A stretch of 8,759 nt of DNA from Deltaproteobacteria bacterium (GTDB taxonomy: Bacteria > Myxococcota > XYA12-FULL-58-9 > JAUUZB01). Location: the NCBI GenBank assembly GCA_030590185.1, contig JAUUZB010000091.1:1-8759 (forward strand). The letters run 5' to 3'. Below are positions 1 to 5,397 of this stretch, one piece after another. Position 1 is the stretch's first letter, and each line of letters starts with the position of its first letter. The notes under the pieces were generated by a model. That model was not told the origin of the DNA, did no database searches, and worked only from the letters and a program-made list of their open reading frames with translations. Both the position numbers and the translations under genes were made by a program.

Positions 1-459
1 GATCAGCCACCGACCGCCTTTGGCATCCATGGATTCCTCTTTCCCAGCGACCCGGGCGAAGCCGGGTTCTCGGATCTCGAGATTTCCACCGCGCGCCGGC
101 ACGGGTTGCCTATCGGGTTTTGCATCGAGCACGGTTGGGATTTCTCCGGGGATCCGGTGCGCGAGGTGACCCTCACCCTCGCCGGGCTCTCGAGACCTTC
201 GCCGCGGGCGATCCGGGAGCTCACCCCGGCCATCATGGATAGCTGTTATCGCCGCGGTGCCCAGCGAACCATGGCGAACGTGCGCGCCGGTGAGGGCGGG
301 CTGGGTTTCCCGAGACTCTTCGCTTGGGTGGGCGCCGAGGACGTGACCGCGCAGGTGCGCGCCTATGGTGGTGGGCAGGGGGGCCGACGCTACTTCGCCG
401 CTACCCGGGAGGCCTTCTATGCGTCCGTTGGGGGCGCGCCCCTGGCCGTTGGTTGCTGA
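1..459 (+). CDS. Hypothetical protein, 5'-truncated by window edge
   Basis: The frame is open from base 1 to a TGA at 457-459, giving 152 visible residues; the true start lies outside the window. The internal ATG at 106 is probably not the start, because the frame reads on upstream with ordinary protein composition (residues 8-19 are a hydrophobic Gly/Phe-rich stretch, FGIHGFLFPSDP). I do not recognise a family. Visible features are a mixed hydrophilic sequence with no membrane helix, Cys at residues 41 and 82, and a Gly-rich stretch near the C-terminus (YGGGQGGRRYF). It looks like a soluble protein with alternating strands and helices. It is convergent with the next gene and its stop codon abuts that gene's stop without a spacer. 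Confidence is in the frame being coding, not in any function. Confidence 0.7.
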   Translation, partial: DQPPTAFGIHGFLFPSDPGEAGFSDLEISTARRHGLPIGFCIEHGWDFSGDPVREVTLTLAGLSRPSPRAIRELTPAIMDSCYRRGAQRTMANVRAGEGGLGFPRLFAWVGAEDVTAQVRAYGGGQGGRRYFAATREAFYASVGGAPLAVGC

Positions 460-891
460 TCAGGTCGCGCCGAACCAGGCCTTGACGCGCGCGTCCGGGG
501 CGAAGTCGTCATCCGTGCCCGACACTGGCGCTAGGCAGCCGACGCGCAGGGAGACGGTGTTGCCGTCCTCCCACGGCCAGACCGTGGCGAACAGGACCGG
601 GCCGCCGGCCGCCTCGGAGCTCAGGATGCGCTGGCCGGGCCGCAGCCCACCGACCGCGTTGGCGAGCTCCTGGATCAGCTTCGGCGCTTGCTCGACGTTC
701 GTGTCAGTCCAGGCGTGCCCGAGGTCCACCGACAGGACGCCGTTGACCTCTTCATCCTCGGTGCGGTTGTAGGTCGTGAGGGCGGCGCGGAAGTAGCCGT
801 CCCAGGACCACTCGCGCGGCAAGGCCGCGGCGATTCGCTGGCAGGCGGCGGCCGGGTCGCTGACGGCGCCGGCTCGATCGGCGGCGCTCAT
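460..891 (-). CDS. Hypothetical protein, 143 aa
   Basis: The gene starts at ATG 889-891 and stops at TGA 460-462. A purine-rich GAGG lies about 7 nt before the start on the minus strand, a usable ribosome binding site. The protein is acidic and soluble, with no signal peptide or membrane helix. It begins with an Ala-rich helix (residues 1-25) containing two Trp just after it (WSWDGYF). A strand-like segment VLSVDLGHAW, a helix over residues 69-81 and a second strand region with paired Trp (VWPWEDG) follow. I recognise no family. It lies downstream of the BpsA-like gene on the same strand with a 67-nt gap, so it could be co-transcribed with it. Its 3' end touches that of the convergent gene on +. 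Confidence 0.7.
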   Translation of the reverse strand: MSAADRAGAVSDPAAACQRIAAALPREWSWDGYFRAALTTYNRTEDEEVNGVLSVDLGHAWTDTNVEQAPKLIQELANAVGGLRPGQRILSSEAAGGPVLFATVWPWEDGNTVSLRVGCLAPVSGTDDDFAPDARVKAWFGAT

Positions 892-958
892 GACCGGCCT
901 CGAGGGGCGTGGGTTTTGCTGCCGGATTCGGGTTGCTTTCGGGGTTTCATCCTGCTCC

Positions 959-2239
959 TCAAATCAGACGCAGCAAGGACGAGCTGCGCAGCCGGTGTTT
1001 CTGTACCACCGTGCCCTCGACCTTAAATAGGCCGAATAGGCAGGCCATGAAACTGTCTTCGAGCGGTGGGTCGGCCGGTGACACGAACAGCTCGGCCAGG
1101 CGTCGCTCCGGATCGATCCGTACGTGGATGGCGTGGCCCTGGCGGGTAATCCCCACCCAGCAGCGGAACTTTTCCTCGTGGTGCATCTGCTCCGAGAGTA
1201 CGTCGAGCTGCCCCGAGGCCTTGAGCACCTGCAGAGCGGTGTCGAGGTGGATCAGCTGAGTCAGGGTTGGGTCGATGTTCTGGAACAAGTAGGTCGAGGC
1301 GGGGGTGAAGGTGTAGCGCTCCTCGAAGCTGAGGCCCGGGGAGTAGAAGAAGTCGTCCGGCGGTGGATCGAGGACGGTGCGGGCGTTGGCGCGGAGCACG
1401 GTCAGGTCACTGACGTAGTGGGCGAGCTCGAAGAACGGGCCGTAGTAGTGGTTGAAGTCGCTGTAGTGGTCGATCAGATCGAAATCACAGGCGCGGCGGA
1501 TCGCCTCGAAGCTGTGCAGGCCGACCTCGGCCACGCAGACGTAGCCGGTGCCACCGTCGGCTAGCGCCGCGAGGCCGCGGTTGATGAACAGGCGCAGGGC
1601 GTAGGGGCCGGTGAGGGGGTCGGTGAATAGCAGGTCGAAGCCGCGCAGCTCCTCGGGCCAAGGCTCGCGGGCGTCGCGGGAGACCACCGTGATGCGTTGC
1701 CCCTGGGCTCGCAGCCGCTCGATCAACGCGAGGATCGAAGGGTCGATCTCGAGCACCGTCACGTCGTGGCCGGCCGCGGCCAGGCCCAGGGAGAGGAAAT
1801 CATCATCCCCGATCACCAGGATCCGTTTGGGCGCTTCACCGGCCAGGGCCACCCGGCGCGCCACGGTTTCGGGCAGGGCGGCAAACTGACCAAAGCCGCG
1901 GTGGAACACACGGCGGCTGGCGTGGGCGCGCGCCATCACCTCGCGGGCGGCCTCCGGGATGTCGGGGGTGCACCAGGCATACCGGCGGTTCAGGATCTCG
2001 AGTCGTTCGGCGAGGAACGGATCAAACGTGTCGGCGGCCTCCACCGCCCACCCGTTTTCAACCGCCGCGTCGAGGCCGCGAAGGTCGGCGGTCTGCGACT
2101 CGGGGACCCCTACCGCCAGTCGCTCCACCAACGGTAGATCCTCGGCGCGCAGGGACCAACGCTCGGTGGTGGCCAGACTGCGCAACTCTGCCCAGGTCGG
2201 GTAGACGTTGACGATCATGGCCGGGCCGAGGGTGAGCAT
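959..2239 (-). CDS. BpsA-like bis-aminopropyl spermidine synthase family protein with C-terminal extension
   Basis: This 426-aa protein belongs to the branched-chain polyamine synthase family (BpsA, PF01861), which transfers aminopropyl groups from decarboxylated S-adenosylmethionine to spermidine on a Rossmann-like methyltransferase fold. Seen here: a glycine-poor motif I with GDDD at residues 144-147, an acidic end of strand 2 (LEIDP, D166), a D189 in strand 3, the FTDP motif at 205-208 (family form is TDPP; here DPL) and an FNHYYG motif at 262-267 resembling the family's FNEY. Residues 1-120 are divergent and would hold the N-terminal domain. Residues about 323-415 are an extra segment beyond the synthase domain (see findings). 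Start: ATG at 2239 overlaps the TGA of the upstream gene as TGATG, suggesting translational coupling; a GTG one codon earlier (2242) is the alternative. The family call is firm; that the substrate is spermidine is inferred, and the DPL change could alter specificity. Confidence 0.82.
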   Translation of the reverse strand: MLTLGPAMIVNVYPTWAELRSLATTERWSLRAEDLPLVERLAVGVPESQTADLRGLDAAVENGWAVEAADTFDPFLAERLEILNRRYAWCTPDIPEAAREVMARAHASRRVFHRGFGQFAALPETVARRVALAGEAPKRILVIGDDDFLSLGLAAAGHDVTVLEIDPSILALIERLRAQGQRITVVSRDAREPWPEELRGFDLLFTDPLTGPYALRLFINRGLAALADGGTGYVCVAEVGLHSFEAIRRACDFDLIDHYSDFNHYYGPFFELAHYVSDLTVLRANARTVLDPPPDDFFYSPGLSFEERYTFTPASTYLFQNIDPTLTQLIHLDTALQVLKASGQLDVLSEQMHHEEKFRCWVGITRQGHAIHVRIDPERRLAELFVSPADPPLEDSFMACLFGLFKVEGTVVQKHRLRSSSLLRLI

Positions 2240-2793
2240 CACAGCGACCCCGGCCGGTTGAGGCCGTCGATCGAATGACGGTTGATCTCGAGGGTTGCGA
2301 TGCCACGCGTCGGAATGCCCGACTCCTGAACGAGCGCGAACCCGAGGCTATCGGCGATCGAGAGCGCCCAGCCGTCCCGTTGCAGCAGGTGCAGGCGCAC
2401 CCGGGCGGTTGGCGGCGCCGTCGCTCCGAGGTGGTGGTCGCACAGGTCGATCAATAGATCTTCAATCGCCTTGAGGTCCGGCCGCGGCCGGCCGAGCAGC
2501 ACCAACAGGCTCGGTGGGTCCACCCCTTCGAGGCGAAGGGAAACGCCATGGCAGCGATCGCCGTCCGCCGCCTCTAGCCAGTGGTCGAGGGAGACCACGG
2601 CCTGGGTTTCGATCTCGGCGAGTGAGGTCGGCTGGGGCGGCCCGAGCTCTGGCTCGACCAGGTTCGGCAGCCAGGCGTCCAGGTGCCGGCGCTTTTTGAG
2701 TGGTCGTAGCCGGACGCAGGAACGGCGCTGGTGGTACTGCCAAAAGGGTGCGACCCAACGCGGTTGCGCTGACTCTCCAAGGGGGGTGGGCAT
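2239..2793 (-). CDS. Hypothetical 184-aa protein coupled to the BpsA-like gene
   Basis: I place the start at ATG 2791-2793, preceded by GGAAA about 7 nt upstream on the minus strand. The frame is open back to 2970, but those 59 extra residues are Arg/Ser/Cys-rich, overlap the divergent gene and look like shadow translation. The N-terminal 45 residues are basic (KKRRH at 33-37). A helix, a strand (HGVSLRLEGVD), a long helix (about 107-124, AIEDLLIDLCDHHLGAT), and further strands follow. No signal peptide or membrane helix is seen. The stop overlaps the next gene's start as TGATG, so the two are probably made together and may interact. I cannot assign a family. The second half faintly resembles SpeD (ALSI followed by LGFALV, compared with LSIHT...LGYAAV in the family) but without the Glu-Ser processing site. 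This is a hypothesis only. Confidence 0.72.
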   Translation of the reverse strand: MPTPLGESAQPRWVAPFWQYHQRRSCVRLRPLKKRRHLDAWLPNLVEPELGPPQPTSLAEIETQAVVSLDHWLEAADGDRCHGVSLRLEGVDPPSLLVLLGRPRPDLKAIEDLLIDLCDHHLGATAPPTARVRLHLLQRDGWALSIADSLGFALVQESGIPTRGIATLEINRHSIDGLNRPGSL

Positions 2794-2836
2794 CGCGTTT
2801 TCCAGATCGTCGGCCAGGTAATATGATAACCCGACG
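2794..2836. promoter_or_regulatory. Divergent promoter region between 184-aa gene and GNAT-like gene
   Basis: These 43 bp separate two divergent start codons and contain the only AT-rich patch nearby. TATGAT at 2822-2827 matches 5 of 6 bases of a -10 box for the + gene, and would start transcription only a few nt before its ATG, giving a nearly leaderless mRNA. The reverse complement reads TATCAT (2828-2823), also 5 of 6, suited to the minus gene with a leader of roughly 20 nt. No convincing -35 element is present in either direction (TTTTCC at 2798-2803 is weak), so the call rests on position and -10 likeness. Confidence 0.35.
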
Positions 2837-3457
2837 ATGCGCAAGCACAGCGGCTCGAGCCTCGAACTGGACCTCCCGGATGCGGCCGAGCGGGAGTGGA
2901 TTTTCGAGGCGCTGCAGCGTCCGCAGATCCACCTGCCGCTCAGCTGCCCGCGGCCGCCGTCACGGCGCATGTTTGATCAGGACAAGATCTATCTGGTGGA
3001 GACCGAAGGCAGCCGGGTTCACGACGTCCGGTACTTCGTGGTGCGCGCCCGGCGGGGTGGGGCGCGCGCCTTTGGTGTTCATTACGGGTGGGCTTTTCGG
3101 CACGACCGCACCCGGGAGATCGATCTCGCCGTGCCGGAACGCGAAGACGCCCCGGCGCCCGGCATCGGTTGGTTGTTCGAGGCGCACGTCCTGATCGCGG
3201 CCTTTCTCTTCGGCAACGACGAGGCGGACCGCCTGCGCTGGAGGGTTCGCATCGAGGGCCGGCCGCTGACCTGGTACCGCCGCTTGGGGGCGAGCTGTTC
3301 CGCGACCATCGAGGAGCCCCATCCGCTCAGTGGGGAGCCGGTGAGCAAGCAGGTGTGGGATCTCCCACGCGAGGCCTTCGAGGCCGTTCTCAAACGGGCC
3401 GGCCTGTCCATTCGGTCGACCTACGACCGCGACCTCTGGCAGCGGCTCCGGCCGTAA
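2837..3457 (+). CDS. Hypothetical protein, possibly GNAT acetyltransferase-like
   Basis: The frame runs from ATG 2837 to TAA 3455-3457, 206 aa, with no signal peptide or membrane helix. The layout is reminiscent of GNAT N-acetyltransferases. There is an opening strand then a helix rich in Glu/Ala (LELDLPDAAEREWIFEAL, residues 9-26) like the first strand-helix of Acetyltransf_3 proteins. A central strand follows (REIDLAVP, 93-100), then a turn PGIGW (108-112) in the position of the acetyl-CoA pyrophosphate loop and a helix (114-126). The canonical R/Q-x-x-G-x-G/A loop is not present as such, so either the protein is divergent or the likeness is accidental. It is transcribed away from the polyamine-family pair and ends 6 nt before the convergent membrane-protein gene. 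A polyamine acetyltransferase role would be tempting from context but is not supported by the sequence alone. Confidence 0.7.
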   Translation: MRKHSGSSLELDLPDAAEREWIFEALQRPQIHLPLSCPRPPSRRMFDQDKIYLVETEGSRVHDVRYFVVRARRGGARAFGVHYGWAFRHDRTREIDLAVPEREDAPAPGIGWLFEAHVLIAAFLFGNDEADRLRWRVRIEGRPLTWYRRLGASCSATIEEPHPLSGEPVSKQVWDLPREAFEAVLKRAGLSIRSTYDRDLWQRLRP

Positions 3458-3463
3458 CGCAGC

Positions 3464-4495
3464 CTAGGAGCTCGTCACCTTCGGCCCGGTCCGGTAGTCC
3501 GCCTCCACGCTCGATACCTCGGCGGAACGTACGGCGTCCGGGTGCCAGTTGCGGTCAACCGAGAACAGCCGCTTGGCGTTGTATTTGAGGTAGAGTCGGA
3601 CCTGCACGGGCTCCGCATCGATACGCGCGGCAAAGGAGACCATCAGGAGCTTGCCGCGCGGTTTGTCGAAGAAGGAGAGCGCTTCGTGGGTGAGGTTATA
3701 GGCGTCGAGGGCGTCCCCGACGGTTTTGCCGATCAGCTGGGCGGCCGGGTGCAGAGACTCGTGGGTGGCGAAGTGGAAGCGGGCGCCGAGCTGATCGATG
3801 CCGGTCGCGAGGAGCAGCAGCAAGAGGTGGACCAGCAGCAGGGTGATGAAGATCAAGATGACCAGCGCCACCGCATCTCCCACCCGATAGGTCCAGGCCG
3901 GTGCCGTGGCCAACAGAATTAACAGGACCGCCGCCGCAAAGGTGACGCTGCGTGCGAGGCTCAGCCAACAGAGGATCCAACCGGAGAAGCGCGTCTCCTG
4001 GCGCGGCTGTTGGGCGCGTTGGCGCAGCAGGCCCAGGTGGTACTCGATCACCCGCGGGCTAATGGCCAGCAGCACCGCGGCGACCACACCGGTGAGTTGG
4101 GCGATGACGGAGTGGAGACCCAGGCCGGTTGCCCAGGCGGTGAGTGCCACCGGAGCGAGCAGAGCGAGTGTGCCCCGCAGCCAGGCGCCCCTAGCGTTGC
4201 CAGCGAGGATCCAACCGTAGGGTACACGGCGCGGGTCGAGCTCCAGCCAAGGGTGGGCGAGGCGGAACAGCCGGTCCCCGGCCATGGCCAGCGCAATAAC
4301 CACCAGTACCGCGACCACGGTCAGCGGCTCCCGCAACGGTTCCAACCATCCGCCGGGGCGGCTGGCGGTCTGCAGCACCGTGCTGAGGCCGGCGACTCCG
4401 AAGCTAGCGAGAAAGAACAGCCGGGCACCGAACAGCAGGCGGTCGAGCCGATCCTGCTCGCGTTCGCTCAGTAGAGTGTCGGCGGCATCGCTCAT
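3464..4495 (-). CDS. Multi-pass inner-membrane protein of unknown function
   Basis: This 343-aa protein starts at ATG 4493-4495 with a strong ribosome binding site (AGGGGGAG about 5 nt upstream). About six hydrophobic helices can be read: residues 21-41, 57-75, 106-126, 127-146, 174-201 and 206-231, the last very Leu-rich (LLLVHLLLLLLA). The short charged N-terminus and the C-terminal 110 residues are hydrophilic. That tail has alternating strands (LLMVSFAARI, VQVRLYLKY) and would be one soluble domain. No transporter, kinase or channel signature is recognised. It lies 65 nt downstream of the tRNA-Leu on the same strand and could be read partly from the tRNA promoter, though the good RBS suggests normal translation. 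Its stop lies 6 nt from that of the convergent gene. Confidence 0.8.
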   Translation of the reverse strand: MSDAADTLLSEREQDRLDRLLFGARLFFLASFGVAGLSTVLQTASRPGGWLEPLREPLTVVAVLVVIALAMAGDRLFRLAHPWLELDPRRVPYGWILAGNARGAWLRGTLALLAPVALTAWATGLGLHSVIAQLTGVVAAVLLAISPRVIEYHLGLLRQRAQQPRQETRFSGWILCWLSLARSVTFAAAVLLILLATAPAWTYRVGDAVALVILIFITLLLVHLLLLLLATGIDQLGARFHFATHESLHPAAQLIGKTVGDALDAYNLTHEALSFFDKPRGKLLMVSFAARIDAEPVQVRLYLKYNAKRLFSVDRNWHPDAVRSAEVSSVEADYRTGPKVTSS

Positions 4496-4559
4496 CGGAC
4501 TCCCCCTGACTTTTCCTGGCGCCGAAAACCGTGCCCGCGCAGCGAATGACGGACTCGGG

Positions 4560-4646
4560 TGGTGCCGGAGAAGGGAATCGAACCCCCACTAGGTTGCCCT
4601 AAACGGATTTTGAGTCCGTCGCGTCTACCAGTTCCGCCACTCCGGC
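4560..4646 (-). tRNA. tRNA-Leu (anticodon CAA)
   Basis: Read on the minus strand, the acceptor stem GCCGGAG (4646-4640) pairs with CTCCGGC (4570-4564), followed by discriminator A and an encoded CCA (4562-4560). The anticodon stem ACGGA/TCCGT encloses the loop CTCAAAA, giving anticodon CAA, which reads UUG leucine codons. The long variable arm (TTAGGG...CCTAGT) is that of a class II tRNA, as expected for Leu. The T loop is TTCGATT; the T stem contains two G-U pairs next to the acceptor, which is tolerable. Total length is 87 nt including CCA. All expected arms are present, so it should be functional. Confidence 0.96.
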
Positions 4647-4662
4647 ACAGGCGAGAGCGGAC

Positions 4663-4691
4663 CGTATGCCCGCGGCCGGGTGCCAAGTCAA
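4663..4691 (-). promoter_or_regulatory. Candidate promoter of tRNA-Leu
   Basis: On the minus strand TTGACT (4691-4686; 5 of 6 matches to the -35 consensus) is followed after exactly 17 nt by CATACG (4668-4663; 3 of 6 to the -10). It is followed by a GC-rich discriminator typical of stable-RNA promoters. The predicted start would be about 10 nt before the mature tRNA 5' end. The weak -10 keeps confidence moderate. Confidence 0.5.
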
Positions 4692-4791
4692 CTGGGGCGG
4701 TCTGGGTTGGGGTGGGGCTCGCCGCCCTTGCCCCGCCCCCGCAGCCGTGTCTTTTTCTGAAACCCCCACCCCCCCAGGGGAGTTCGAATAG

Positions 4792-5397
4792 ATGGGGAAC
4801 GGAGCAGGTGCGGTGGAAGCCAACGGTTCGAGTCACGACCACGCGCTAATGGCGCGGCATCAACGGGGCGATGACGGCGCCTTTGCGGAGCTGGTCGGGA
4901 TCTTCCGTGCTCCGATTCACAACTACTTCGTCCGCTGTGGTGTGGACGAGGCAACCCGGGACGATCTGTTGCAAGAGACCTTCACCAAGATCCACGCTGG
5001 CGCCGCGACCTATCGGCCGGAACGCCCGCTCAAGAGCTGGGTCTTCACCATCGCGGCCAACACGGTGCGCAGCTACTTCCGTAAGCGTGCCGTGCAGAAT
5101 CGCGTTTTCTCCGACGCCGATGGGCCCGACGCGGTGGCACAGGATCCGAACAGCTATGACCTCGCGGCCGCCCACGAAGCTGCCAACTGGCTCGGTGAGG
5201 CGGTCTCCCGTCTGCCCCTCCTGCAACGCGAGGTTATTCTCTTGGCCTGTATCGAGGGCCTCGAGCACCAGGAGACCGCGGAGATTCTCGACATTCCGGT
5301 CAACAGCGTCAAGACCAATCTGCGCCGGGCACGGCTCACCCTCGCCAAGGATCTGGCGCGCCGCAGGCTGGCGAGCCGCAGGGAGGTGTCCCAATGA
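4792..5397 (+). CDS. ECF-type RNA polymerase sigma factor (sigma-70 family)
   Basis: This 201-aa protein has the two-domain layout of extracytoplasmic-function sigma factors, which direct RNA polymerase to a specialised set of promoters. Region 2 covers about residues 21-100, with DDLLQETFTKIH (57-68) in the core-binding part and RPLKSWVFTIAANTVRSYFRK (78-98, Trp83) in the -10 recognition part. Region 4 covers about 127-190, with LPLLQREVILL and a helix-turn-helix ETAEILDIPVNSVKTNLRRA. There is no region 1.1 or region 3, as usual for ECF proteins. The start ATG 4792 follows AGGGGAG (4776-4782) at 9 nt spacing; ATG at residue 20 is a possible shorter start. Its stop overlaps the start of the next gene by 4 nt (ATGA), and that gene begins with a zinc anti-sigma domain, so the pair is very likely a sigma/anti-sigma module. 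I see no clear promoter for it. Confidence 0.93.
   Translation: MGNGAGAVEANGSSHDHALMARHQRGDDGAFAELVGIFRAPIHNYFVRCGVDEATRDDLLQETFTKIHAGAATYRPERPLKSWVFTIAANTVRSYFRKRAVQNRVFSDADGPDAVAQDPNSYDLAAAHEAANWLGEAVSRLPLLQREVILLACIEGLEHQETAEILDIPVNSVKTNLRRARLTLAKDLARRRLASRREVSQ

Noticed and set aside
959..2793. Active S-adenosylmethionine decarboxylase in the polyamine pair
   Set aside because: Neither SpeD-like segment has the Glu-Ser processing site needed to form the pyruvoyl cofactor, so no functional decarboxylase is claimed.
2794..2970. N-terminal extension of the 184-aa gene up to 2970
   Set aside because: The extra residues are Arg/Ser/Cys-rich and overlap the start of the divergent gene, while ATG 2793 has a good ribosome binding site.
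4560..4646. Attachment site of an integrated element at the tRNA-Leu 3' end
   Set aside because: No integrase gene and no repeat of the tRNA 3' end was seen in the window.
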